DNA of 17,134 nucleotides from Chlorobiota bacterium (GTDB lineage Bacteria; Bacteroidota; Bacteroidia; Bacteroidales; F082). The stretch lies in assembly GCA_030619415.1 (NCBI GenBank), contig JAUXBM010000009.1:1-17134 (forward strand), read 5' to 3'. The notes under the pieces are model-generated. The model ran no database searches and was not told the DNA's origin. It saw only the letters and a list, made by a program, of their open reading frames with translations. Of this stretch, positions 1 through 7,672 are shown one piece after another (position 1 is the first letter of the stretch; each line of letters opens with the position of its first letter). A program made the position numbers and the translations under genes.

Positions 1-1
1 G

Positions 2-418
2 ATGCTGCCCCTGGATGATGAACTGGCCAGAAAACAGGTTGAAGAAATTGATGCAAAAGTTTTGTCAAACCGAAAACCACCTTATCCGCTTGCAGGAGGA
101 TTGTATGATGCACTCAAGGATACTGACGGGCACGTAATATTGGCAAACAATAAACAGGCAAAAGAAGCCAACCGCCTGTTTCAGGATAAAGAGGGAAATG
201 ACCTTCACCCTGCTGCTGCTATTGCTTTAGCGTCATTAATTAATGTTGTAAATGAAGGCGATATTGAGAAAGACGCGCTGATTATGCTGAATATTACCGG
301 CGGCGGAGAAGAAAAGTTTAAAAAAGAAAAAGATTTACACTATCTCAATCCTTCTTTAGTATTTGATATCGATGCTGATTTTGAGGAGGTGAAGGAGCGG
401 TTGGAGCGGTTGTTTTAA
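2..418 (+). CDS. C-terminal part of a threonine-synthase-like PLP enzyme, probably cysteate synthase (5' truncated)
   Basis: The open frame enters from the left edge, so the ATG at position 2 is probably internal and only about 138 C-terminal residues are present. The segment HPAAAIALASLINVV followed by the glycine-rich LNITGGGEEKF matches the end of fold-type II PLP enzymes of the threonine synthase family, where the glycine stretch lies near the PLP phosphate. The archaeal and Bacteroidota cysteate synthase branch has this kind of ending. That enzyme makes L-cysteate from O-phosphoserine and sulfite, and in Bacteroidota cysteate feeds sulfonolipid synthesis. The PLP lysine and substrate-binding regions lie outside the window, so plain threonine synthase cannot be excluded. 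The gene converges on the minus-strand dihydroorotate dehydrogenase-like gene across 123 bp. Confidence 0.62.
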   Translation: MLPLDDELARKQVEEIDAKVLSNRKPPYPLAGGLYDALKDTDGHVILANNKQAKEANRLFQDKEGNDLHPAAAIALASLINVVNEGDIEKDALIMLNITGGGEEKFKKEKDLHYLNPSLVFDIDADFEEVKERLERLF

Positions 419-424
419 CCGTAA

Positions 425-450
425 CCGCTAAGTTGCCTTGAACTTAGCGG
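425..450. repeat. Perfect 10-bp inverted repeat (hairpin), first of a pair
   Basis: CCGCTAAGTT (425-434) and AACTTAGCGG (441-450) pair perfectly around a 6-nt loop. The hairpin lies 7 bp after the stop of the left-end gene. No U tract follows on either strand, so it is not a classic intrinsic terminator, though its place between convergent genes suggests 3'-end formation or protection. It shares the CCGCTAA half-site with the hairpin at 514-539. Confidence 0.8.
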
Positions 451-513
451 ATCGAAAAAGAACCGAATGATTCTTAAACAAGAGGTGCTTTTGATGGAGA
501 ACCTGTTCCCGAT

Positions 514-539
514 CCGCTAAATCCGAGCCGATTTAGCGG
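514..539. repeat. Perfect 9-bp inverted repeat (hairpin), second of a pair
   Basis: CCGCTAAAT (514-522) pairs with ATTTAGCGG (531-539) around an 8-nt loop, ending 2 bp before the stop codon of the minus-strand gene at 542. The sequence 510-520 is also the exact reverse complement of 444-454 in the first hairpin, so the two hairpins could open and pair with each other instead. Confidence 0.8.
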
Positions 540-541
540 GT

Positions 542-1540
542 CTACTTGATCTCCGAAAAGTATCTCATAAACTGCATCCGTTCGTAAACTTCAGCATTCT
601 CAGTAGAAGCCTGGCTTAAGCGACCCCGAAACTGGTCAACATAATTAAAGCCTTTATCATCCATCCAATCGCTGAGGAAGTTTACAATTTTGGAGATATA
701 TTCAGGGCCGTTTTTATAAATAGCTGATGTTACTTGTGCAATAGTAGCCCCAGCCAACAATTGTTTTATTACAGCCTCGCCATCGTGCACACCGGTGGAA
801 GCAGCCAGGTTCATGTTAACCCTGTTGGCCATAATGGCTACCCATCTTAATGTATTTGCCATTTCGGGTGGTGTACTGAGCACATCGGCTGATGTAACTC
901 TTAGTTTATTAATGTCAATGTCAGGACTGGCGAAACGGTTAAACAACACCACACCATCTGCACCATTTTCTTCAAGTTTCATGATTACATTGCCAAGGTT
1001 CGAAAAATACGGGCTGATTTTTACTGAAACTGGAATATTAACAATGGATTTAACTTTTTTGACAATGTTATAATAGGTTTGTTCATTGTCGGTACAGGTT
1101 TTATCAAAACCAAATGGCATTACAAAAATATTGAGTTCAAGGGCATCCGCACCTGCCTCTTCAATCTGTTTAGCAAACGAGATCCATTCAAGGCTCGAAA
1201 TGGCATTCACACTCGCAATAACCGGGATCATTACTTTGCTTTTCGCTTCACGAATTAAATCGAGATAGCTTGTCAACTCCTTCTCTTTGATGTGTACATC
1301 AATGTAGTCGAGCGTTTCTGAATATTCAGTATAGAGCAAACCATCTTCTTCAGCTTTTTTCATTCGCCAATCGGCTTCCAGTAAAATCTGTTCTTCAAAA
1401 ATGGATTTCAAAACAACTGCGCCTGCTCCCTTTTGCTCGAGTGTTACGATATCCTTCACCGAATTTGTCAATCCTGAACTTCCAATAACAATTGGATTGC
1501 GAAGTGTAAGCCCCAGGTATTTTGTATTTAAATCTGCCAT
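542..1540 (-). CDS. Dihydroorotate dehydrogenase-like FMN protein
   Basis: A 332-residue TIM-barrel flavoprotein of the dihydroorotate dehydrogenase/PreA superfamily. Visible marks are an N-terminus like class 1 enzymes (LGLTLRNPIVIGSSGLT), Lys45 in VVLKSIFEEQ, VIASVNA near 108, ELNIF at 135-139, KISPYFSNL at 174-182, GADGVVLFNRF at 193-203 and STGVHDGEAVIKQLLAGA at 248-265, the FMN-phosphate end of the barrel. True class 1 enzymes have a catalytic Cys (class 2 a Ser) in a motif like NISCPN after the ELN. Here the run is NIFVMPFGFD, with no Cys or Ser, so orotate chemistry is doubtful. It follows the GltD-like gene on the same strand after 117 bp and may share its transcript. A GltD-like protein next to a DHOD-like one recalls dihydropyrimidine dehydrogenase (PreT/PreA). 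The true substrate is unknown. Confidence 0.82.
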   Translation of the reverse strand: MADLNTKYLGLTLRNPIVIGSSGLTNSVKDIVTLEQKGAGAVVLKSIFEEQILLEADWRMKKAEEDGLLYTEYSETLDYIDVHIKEKELTSYLDLIREAKSKVMIPVIASVNAISSLEWISFAKQIEEAGADALELNIFVMPFGFDKTCTDNEQTYYNIVKKVKSIVNIPVSVKISPYFSNLGNVIMKLEENGADGVVLFNRFASPDIDINKLRVTSADVLSTPPEMANTLRWVAIMANRVNMNLAASTGVHDGEAVIKQLLAGATIAQVTSAIYKNGPEYISKIVNFLSDWMDDKGFNYVDQFRGRLSQASTENAEVYERMQFMRYFSEIK

Positions 1541-1559
1541 TTTATTTTGTTTTTTTTAC

Positions 1560-1577
1560 CCTGCCCTGAAGGACAGG
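1560..1577. repeat. Short imperfect palindrome between the GltD-like and DHOD-like genes
   Basis: CCTGCCCT (1560-1567) and AGGACAGG (1570-1577) form an 8-bp stem with one mismatch and a 2-nt loop. On the minus (transcribed) strand it is followed by an A-rich leader rather than a T tract, so it would not terminate transcription of the cluster. It may be an RNA processing or stabilising structure, or a dispersed palindrome. Confidence 0.55.
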
Positions 1578-1657
1578 TTAACTGATATTATGTTTTTTCC
1601 TTAATTCTATGTAATTACTTGAAAACGCTCAACTTTCACCCTGCCTTCGTCTTCTTC

Positions 1658-3145
1658 CTAATTCGCCTTAATTTTCTCCTGAATATACTTGTGCATTCCT
1701 GCTGCGGCTGTACGTCCATCGCCCATGGCCAAAATAACCGTAGCACCACCACGTACAATATCGCCCCCGGCAAAAACTTCAGGAATGGAAGACTGCATGG
1801 AATCTTTATCCACTACGATTGTTCCCCAATCAGTGACCTTCAAATTTGCCAGTGCTTTTGGGATAAGGGGATTTGGTGAAACACCCACACTTACTACCAC
1901 AGTATCCACATCAACCATAAATTCAGATCCTTCAATCGGAACAGGTCTTCTACGGCCAGAGGAATCAGGGGTGCCAAGTTCCATCTTTTGAACTTTCATC
2001 CGGTTTACGCGCCCATTTTCATCAGCATAATATTCAAGCGGACTGTGGAGATTCATAAATATGATACCTTCTTCTTTGGCATGTTTTACCTCTTCAATAC
2101 GTGCAGGCATTTCAGCCTCCGACCGCCGATAGATTATCATCGAATCTTTCGCGCCAAGCCTTTTGGCTGTTCTTACTGAATCCATTGCCGTGTTTCCACC
2201 ACCAATTACAGCCACACTGTTGCCACTGATAACCGGGGTGTCGTATTCAGGGTCGGCCGCATTCATTAAATTTACGCGGGTGAGATATTCGTTTGATGAG
2301 AAAATACCATTGTAATTTTCGCCCGGGATATTCATAAAGCGAGGAAGCCCAGCCCCGCTTCCGACAAAGAAAGCCTGGAAACCATCTTTTTTCAAGTCAT
2401 CGAATGAGGCTGTTTTTCCAACAATAAAATTGGTTTTAAACTTAATGCCCATCTGACGCATGATCTCAATTTCCGTATCAACCAGTTCGTTGGGCAGCCT
2501 GAATTCGGGGATTCCATATTTCAAAACACCGCCTATCTCGTGCAGGGCTTCAAATACGGTAACATCGTATCCAAACTTTGCAAGATCTCCGGCAGCAGCC
2601 AAACCTGCAGGACCGGAACCAATAACCGCTACTTTGATATTGTTTAGTTTTTCTGTTTTCGGAACAGCCATCTGACCGCTATTGCGTTCCCAGTCAGCAG
2701 CAAACCTTTCGAGATGCCCGATGGCCACCGGGGTTTTTTTCAACTTAACTGTATAGAAACAATTGAGCTCGCATTGCTTCTCCTGTGGGCAGACACGTCC
2801 GCAAACAGCCGGCAGGGCATTGGTTTCCTTTAAAGTTACAGCAGCGCCGGCAAAATCTTCAGCCTCTATTTTTTTGATAAACTTCGGAATGTTAATGCCG
2901 ACGGGACAGCCTGTAATACACGTTGGGTCAGGACAGTCAATACAGCGTTGTGCTTCCAGCACAGCATTTTCGGCAGCCAGCCCAATATTCACCTCAATCC
3001 GGCTTTTATTCCGCACATCCGGGTCTTCCTCGGGCATACTTACCCGTATGCGGCTTGTGCGTTCTTTAGCCTTCATACCTTTACGCAACTCATTGCGCCA
3101 ATCCTGGGCTCTTTCTTCTTTAAGGTATTCTATGATATTCTCCAT
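1658..3145 (-). CDS. gltA: NADPH-dependent glutamate synthase small-subunit-type oxidoreductase (GltA/NfnB/SudA-like)
   Basis: A 495-residue flavoprotein of the GltD family. In order: a ferredoxin-like N-terminal domain with two cysteine clusters for [4Fe-4S] centres (C68, C71, C76, C80 and C115, C119, C125, C129); an FAD Rossmann motif GSGPAG at 176-181; an NAD(P)H Rossmann motif GGGNTA at 315-320; and the C-terminal FAD-contacting stretch AGGDIVRGGATV at 459-470. The ATG lies 5 bp after the stop of the NfnA-like gene on the same strand, so the two are almost certainly cotranscribed. This pairing is typical of sulfide dehydrogenase/NADH-dependent ferredoxin:NADP oxidoreductase (SudBA/NfnAB), the electron-bifurcating complexes, rather than of a dedicated glutamate synthase, since no large GltB-like subunit is in view. 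Databases often call this family NADPH-dependent glutamate synthase, so the exact electron donor and acceptor stay uncertain. About 30 residues longer than the shortest members. Confidence 0.9.
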   Translation of the reverse strand: MENIIEYLKEERAQDWRNELRKGMKAKERTSRIRVSMPEEDPDVRNKSRIEVNIGLAAENAVLEAQRCIDCPDPTCITGCPVGINIPKFIKKIEAEDFAGAAVTLKETNALPAVCGRVCPQEKQCELNCFYTVKLKKTPVAIGHLERFAADWERNSGQMAVPKTEKLNNIKVAVIGSGPAGLAAAGDLAKFGYDVTVFEALHEIGGVLKYGIPEFRLPNELVDTEIEIMRQMGIKFKTNFIVGKTASFDDLKKDGFQAFFVGSGAGLPRFMNIPGENYNGIFSSNEYLTRVNLMNAADPEYDTPVISGNSVAVIGGGNTAMDSVRTAKRLGAKDSMIIYRRSEAEMPARIEEVKHAKEEGIIFMNLHSPLEYYADENGRVNRMKVQKMELGTPDSSGRRRPVPIEGSEFMVDVDTVVVSVGVSPNPLIPKALANLKVTDWGTIVVDKDSMQSSIPEVFAGGDIVRGGATVILAMGDGRTAAAGMHKYIQEKIKAN

Positions 3146-3150
3146 TTATC

Positions 3151-3981
3151 TTAAACTTCAACCGTTTCCAAATACTTTTGATAAGCTGCAACTTCCTGGT
3201 CTTTGTACGCTCCTAATCGTGAAAGCATTTCATCAAAGTCCACTTGATGGGCATCAAACTCCGGCCCGTCAACACATACAAATTTAGTTTTTCCGCCTAC
3301 ATTTACCCGACAGGCACCGCACATTCCTGTACCATCAACCATGATGGTATTCAGACTGGCAACGGTTTCAATGTTGTATTTTTTGGTGGTGAGTGCAGCA
3401 AATTTCATCATAATTGCGGGCCCGATTGTGACCGCCATATTTACTTTCTCGCGGTTAATTACTTCTTCCATTCCGGCGGTAACCAGGCCTTGCCGGCCAT
3501 ACGAACCATCATCAGTCATAATGATCACTTCATCGGAATGCTCTTTCATCTGTTCTTCAAGGATGATCAGGTCTTTGGTGCGAGCGGCAAGGATCGTGAT
3601 CACCCTGTTTCCGGCCTTTTTCAAACCTTCAACGATAGGCAGCATGGGAGCAACACCAACTCCGCCACCTGCACACAAAACTGTTCCTACTTTTTCGATA
3701 TGTGTGGCCTGGCCCAACGGACCCACTACATCGGAAATTTCATCGCCCACTTCTAATTCAAAAAGTTTTGCGGTGGTAACGCCTACTTTTTGTACAACCA
3801 GTGTTATTGTCCCTTCCTTTTCGTTTGCCGCCGCAATAGTGAGCGGAATCCGCTCTCCTTTTTCTCCAATCTTAATAATCACAAAATGTCCGGGTTTGCG
3901 GGAGCGGGCAATTTCAGGCGCCTCTAAAACGAGCTTGACTACGTTTTTTGAGAAGAATTCCTTTTCAATTATTTTACTCAT
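3151..3981 (-). CDS. Sulfide/dihydroorotate dehydrogenase-like FAD/NAD-binding subunit (NfnA/SudB type)
   Basis: A 276-residue ferredoxin-NADP reductase-fold protein. The FAD domain carries RIPLTIA at 44-50, where the family has its RxPxT-type FAD motif. The NAD-binding domain has AGGGVGVAPMLPI at 104-116. The C-terminus has VDGTGMCGACR with C221, C224 and later C236, plus D216. In structurally studied NfnA proteins a [2Fe-2S] cluster is held by three Cys and one Asp in just this arrangement, so the cluster should be intact. It is the first gene of the minus-strand cluster, 5 bp before the GltD-like gene, and the two probably form one heterodimer in the cytoplasm. PyrK of dihydroorotate dehydrogenase B is a relative, which is relevant because a DHOD-like gene follows in the cluster. 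No strong promoter was found in the 208 bp upstream; TAATTTAG near 4026 is only a weak -7-like match. Confidence 0.88.
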   Translation of the reverse strand: MSKIIEKEFFSKNVVKLVLEAPEIARSRKPGHFVIIKIGEKGERIPLTIAAANEKEGTITLVVQKVGVTTAKLFELEVGDEISDVVGPLGQATHIEKVGTVLCAGGGVGVAPMLPIVEGLKKAGNRVITILAARTKDLIILEEQMKEHSDEVIIMTDDGSYGRQGLVTAGMEEVINREKVNMAVTIGPAIMMKFAALTTKKYNIETVASLNTIMVDGTGMCGACRVNVGGKTKFVCVDGPEFDAHQVDFDEMLSRLGAYKDQEVAAYQKYLETVEV

Positions 3982-4124
3982 TTACTACTTTCTGAGGTTG
4001 ATACGAACTGTAAAAAATAACGGGCTAAATTAGAAAATTAAACAGGCTATAAACTGCTTATTTTTAGCATATTATACTAAAGGCAGAAAATCAATCAATT
4101 ACCCTGATAATTTATACTAATTCT

Positions 4125-4146
4125 AAAAGTGGTGAGGCGGTCTCAC
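4125..4146 (-). terminator. Weak hairpin terminator candidate after the 1129-residue gene
   Basis: On the minus strand GTGAG and CTCAC pair around a 5-nt loop (4146-4132), followed after CA by CTTTTAG. It lies 43 bp past the stop of the gene ending at 4190. The stem is short and the T run is only four, so this is a low-confidence call. Confidence 0.3.
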
Positions 4147-4153
4147 AGGTTCT

Positions 4154-4166
4154 ATTTCACGCAGCG
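4154..4166. repeat. Dispersed intergenic repeat ATTTCACGCAGCG, copy 1
   Basis: The 13-mer ATTTCACGCAGCG occurs here and again at 15411-15423, in both cases between genes. Short arrays of CGCAGNNGCGCAAAG-like words are a familiar kind of intergenic filler in Bacteroidota genomes. Only the 13-mer is shared by the two copies. Confidence 0.5.
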
Positions 4167-4189
4167 TAAGTTGAAAACTAAAGTTGAAA

Positions 4190-7100
4190 TCAGGTATGAA
4201 TAACATAAATTCTCCGGCGGCCATCCATTTTAATATTTACAGGCTTTTTAAAACGAACGTGATTGAAATACTTGCCTTTATGAATTAGCTGTTGCTTTTT
4301 GAGTAAACTATTGTTGATGTAACTAACCGCTAATTCAGGCTGCACGGTAAAATATCCAACGTTCATTGTGGTTACATTATGAAAAAAATGAGAACCACCG
4401 GATGCGTCGAGCGGAAAATCATCGAGGCTGGTTTCGGCAATTATTTTTGCATTGGATATCTGATACCATTTGACCGGTATGCCGATCCACCGGTCACGGG
4501 TTCCCCAACGACCCGGGCCAAACAATATGTATTGTTTGTCTTCTTCCGTCATTTTATCGTTGATCTCTTCAATCTCTTTGGCCATTTCTTCTGTCTGGCT
4601 CTTATCAAATCGTTCGGCAGCAATATAAATTACATCCCTGATATCTTCAATGCAGCCATTTCCCATTCCCTGTTCGGAATAGAGTAAGATTTTATTCTCA
4701 TCAATCTCCGACATCTCCACATCGCAATCAGTTGTGCTGCTAATCAGGGGTTTAATTTGAAGAATATAAAACGAGGCTTTCCCCATCTTATCTTTTTCAA
4801 GATCAACAGCATATTCAATTTCCACCGCGGTACCCATAGCGTCTTTTCCCAGGTCTAATACTTTTTTGATGGTATTCGCCAGAGGGATATAATTATATTT
4901 TAAGATGTTGGAAAAATTTACAATTCGTGGTCCTGGTTTTCTAATTCCCGGATATATGATATCGTTAACCGGATTATAAGTAGATGCACAATGTTTGAGC
5001 GTACCTTGTTTTTCTGCAACTTTAATATCTTTCAAAGCCAGTCCGGCCATTTCACCCTCAAACAAGTTGGGTTTCTGTTTTTTCAAATCAACTCCGTAAA
5101 ATTTAAGCTGCGAATTTTTAAACTGATCTTTCGGTGTATTGATTTCGGTGCCGGGATATTTTGGAGAAAAGCGATAGGCGCGATTTCCCTCTACCACATA
5201 CTTACCTAGACCAACGCCGGAGATTGCGAATCCTTCTTCAGGTTTCATATGCGAAAAAGGATAAAAGTTGTACGATTGGGCAACCCCGCTGATATGCGGA
5301 TAAAACAGTCCGCCGAATTGGTTACCAACTACCTCCTGAATGACGATGGCCATTTTTTCATCCTCCATCTGGTAATTGATTGCTTTGATATAACCGCGGG
5401 CTGTGGCTGAATAGGCCGATGCAAAAACAAGTTTGATGGCATTGGTCGCCTGACGCAATTTTTCCAGGTGATCAGGATGGTTGTTGGGTAAAAGGTAGGT
5501 ATCAAAAATTCCGGCAAAAGGTTGCGTGAGTGAATCTTCAAACATTCCTGACGATCTGATGGCAATGGGTTTTTTTATAATCCTTAGCAGATGAGAAATC
5601 TTTGAAACGAGGTCGTCAGACAACTTTCCTTTAATAAACCGTTTTCTTAACTTATCGTAATCCTTCTCTTCAACAACATATTGAGCAAGGTTATTTCGTT
5701 CGATAAATTTTTCGAATTCACTGATACCGATGATAAAAGTTTTTGGTGATCGCACGTTTATTTCCGGTAGCTGGTGCTTGAAATCATAATTATTAATGAG
5801 TGCATTGATAAATGACAATCCCCTGCCCTTTCCCCCCATAGAACCTTCGGCAAGTGTATAAATATTTTGTTCCGAAAATGTTTGTTCATAATTAAATGGT
5901 ATGGTATTTCCTGCGTACTGCTCGTTTCTGTGCTCTTTGATCATATCAAGCAACTCGTTCCTTAGCGCTGATGAATCTTTAAAATCAGTTACTTTTTTTG
6001 GATTGATAATGCTTGCAGCACGTATTTCGCCCCGGGCCATTAACCACATCGAAAAATTATCGCGGGATGCATGATAAACAAGCGACTCATCAGGAATTTT
6101 CCGCAGATGATCTTCAAAACTTTTTAAATTAGAGGCAACTGCGATCGTTTTTCCGTTTTTATCTTTGAAAACAAAATCGCCAAAACCGAGGTAGTCTTTA
6201 ATGAATTGCTGGAAATCCTTATAAAGCGTTTCGGAATGCTTATGAACAAATAATGAGTTATACCGATCGGCAATTTTCGCATACGACTCATCGGCCGACT
6301 GCAAAATAGTTGGCAAATCGTTAAATTCCTTGTTTACATACTCCAACAGTCTTATGCCGGCGTTTTCATCAAAATCACCTCCGCGCTCAAATTTAACATC
6401 GGTGATCAGGCATAGCATATACTTTTTATACCTATTGAGTAGGTCGATTGCTTCTTCAAAATTTGATACGTGCAAAATCTTCGGCCTTGCCCTCAAACGC
6501 AACACTTTATAGAGTTCGTCTGAGGCTACATCATCGATAATTCTTTTCGTCTGGCTCAATACTGCCCGGTATAAAAAAGTAAGATATCGTGAGTAATAAA
6601 CAGGCGAATCCTCAACCACCAGGATCACCCTGACTTCCCCCATTTTTGTGTCATTCTCAACATTTACTTCATCTTCCAGGATTTTGATCATCGTAAAGAA
6701 GATATTTGAATCACCATTCCATGCAAACAGTTTGTCGATGAATGGAAGCTTGTGCCGGATTTTGAGAAAATAGCCAACATCGGTACGGTTATTCAGCAAG
6801 AAATAAATGGGGATATAAGGGTATCTTTTCTTGATCTTTTCGCTCACTTTTATGGTCGTCTTTTTATCGACTCCCACCATGTAGATAATCAGGTCAAAAT
6901 GTTTTCTGGAAAGGAGCTCATCCGCCTGTTTCAACGAAGAGGCTCCGGTTATCCTGGGAAGGGATGTTAAATTCAACTGGCCATACTGTCCGAGCATGTG
7001 CTCCGAAAACCGGCCCTCACGCTCAATCGCATACGCATCATACAGCGAAGAAATCAAGAGTATCTCGCCGACTTTAAATGGCATCAGATCATGAAAAACA

Positions 7101-7579
7101 TCGCGATTATACGTGTGCTTATTGAGGAACCGCTGAAGGAATTCACTGCTAATTGCACCCTCGTCATCATCTACCACCAGTTTTTGTTGATCGGCAATGT
7201 CACTCTCAACTTCATTAAGATACCTGAGCAATATGCTGGTAATGCTGTTTAAAAAATAGAACTGCTCCGTTTCCTTTTTTTCAACATTGCCGGTAAGTTT
7301 TTTCTTGTTGCACAAATGCAGATGCCCAATCTTCCCGATTGATGTTTTGAAGCTTCTTTCGCGGCAAAACCTGGTTTCGATAAAGCTTTTGGTTTTATAC
7401 TCTTTTTTATTATAAATAATCCTGAAATAGCCGGGGTTTGGCACATCTTCCAGGATTTGGAGTGTTTCAACAATTTGCGACAAGGTTTCATCAATACTTT
7501 TATTCTGATCGATAATGCGGTTTACATTACTGATGATTTCCAGAAGATTCAGGTATTGATGTGTTTTTGCTCCGGGCAT
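4190..7579 (-). CDS. Multidomain signalling protein: GAF-like region, two receiver-like domains and a PEP/pyruvate-binding ATP-grasp domain
   Basis: A 1129-residue soluble protein. Residues about 1-130 look like a GAF-type sensor (helical start with NRIIDQNKSIDETLSQIVETL-like spacing). Residues 169-301 look like a degenerate receiver with no acidic pair and no phospho-acceptor Asp. Residues 316-465 form a second receiver with the key residues in place: E323/D324, D394 in LITD, S428 and K447. A conserved-looking linker (465-535) leads to a PPDK/PEP-synthase N-terminal domain: the glycine loop MGGKGRG at 581-587, IRSSGMFED at 674-682, IQEVVGNQFGG at 747-757 and the closing QIKPL at 941-945. The phospho-His swivel motif (TSHAA type) and the PEP-binding barrel of true PEP synthase are absent. 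Instead there is a C-terminal region of about 180 residues with FGPGRWGTRDRW (1020-1031) and GGSHFFHN (1061-1068). It probably uses ATP, but its product and partner are unknown, and calling it PEP synthase would be misleading. It diverges from a LuxR-type regulator. Confidence 0.8.
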   Translation of the reverse strand: MPGAKTHQYLNLLEIISNVNRIIDQNKSIDETLSQIVETLQILEDVPNPGYFRIIYNKKEYKTKSFIETRFCRERSFKTSIGKIGHLHLCNKKKLTGNVEKKETEQFYFLNSITSILLRYLNEVESDIADQQKLVVDDDEGAISSEFLQRFLNKHTYNRDVFHDLMPFKVGEILLISSLYDAYAIEREGRFSEHMLGQYGQLNLTSLPRITGASSLKQADELLSRKHFDLIIYMVGVDKKTTIKVSEKIKKRYPYIPIYFLLNNRTDVGYFLKIRHKLPFIDKLFAWNGDSNIFFTMIKILEDEVNVENDTKMGEVRVILVVEDSPVYYSRYLTFLYRAVLSQTKRIIDDVASDELYKVLRLRARPKILHVSNFEEAIDLLNRYKKYMLCLITDVKFERGGDFDENAGIRLLEYVNKEFNDLPTILQSADESYAKIADRYNSLFVHKHSETLYKDFQQFIKDYLGFGDFVFKDKNGKTIAVASNLKSFEDHLRKIPDESLVYHASRDNFSMWLMARGEIRAASIINPKKVTDFKDSSALRNELLDMIKEHRNEQYAGNTIPFNYEQTFSEQNIYTLAEGSMGGKGRGLSFINALINNYDFKHQLPEINVRSPKTFIIGISEFEKFIERNNLAQYVVEEKDYDKLRKRFIKGKLSDDLVSKISHLLRIIKKPIAIRSSGMFEDSLTQPFAGIFDTYLLPNNHPDHLEKLRQATNAIKLVFASAYSATARGYIKAINYQMEDEKMAIVIQEVVGNQFGGLFYPHISGVAQSYNFYPFSHMKPEEGFAISGVGLGKYVVEGNRAYRFSPKYPGTEINTPKDQFKNSQLKFYGVDLKKQKPNLFEGEMAGLALKDIKVAEKQGTLKHCASTYNPVNDIIYPGIRKPGPRIVNFSNILKYNYIPLANTIKKVLDLGKDAMGTAVEIEYAVDLEKDKMGKASFYILQIKPLISSTTDCDVEMSEIDENKILLYSEQGMGNGCIEDIRDVIYIAAERFDKSQTEEMAKEIEEINDKMTEEDKQYILFGPGRWGTRDRWIGIPVKWYQISNAKIIAETSLDDFPLDASGGSHFFHNVTTMNVGYFTVQPELAVSYINNSLLKKQQLIHKGKYFNHVRFKKPVNIKMDGRRRIYVIHT

Positions 7580-7672
7580 TTTTTAACGTAGGTTCAAATT
7601 TTATTTATTCAATTATACTCTTAAAGTCCAGATATGTATTTTTTATACGCTTCTCAGGCGTGATGGAATGAT

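Noticed and set aside
542..1540. Annotation as biosynthetic PyrD
   Set aside because: The active-site Cys or Ser is not at its expected place, and the neighbours are redox subunits rather than pyrimidine genes.
3244..4033. Long plus-strand frames opposite the NfnA-like gene
   Set aside because: They are antisense to a gene with clear cofactor motifs and have no family features of their own.
5329..5565. Minus-strand frame inside the 1129-residue gene
   Set aside because: It is a frame-shifted shadow of the ATP-grasp domain with no recognisable motif.
4190..7579. Annotation as a functional PEP synthase or PPDK
   Set aside because: The phospho-His swivel motif and the PEP/pyruvate barrel are not present; only the nucleotide-binding domain matches.
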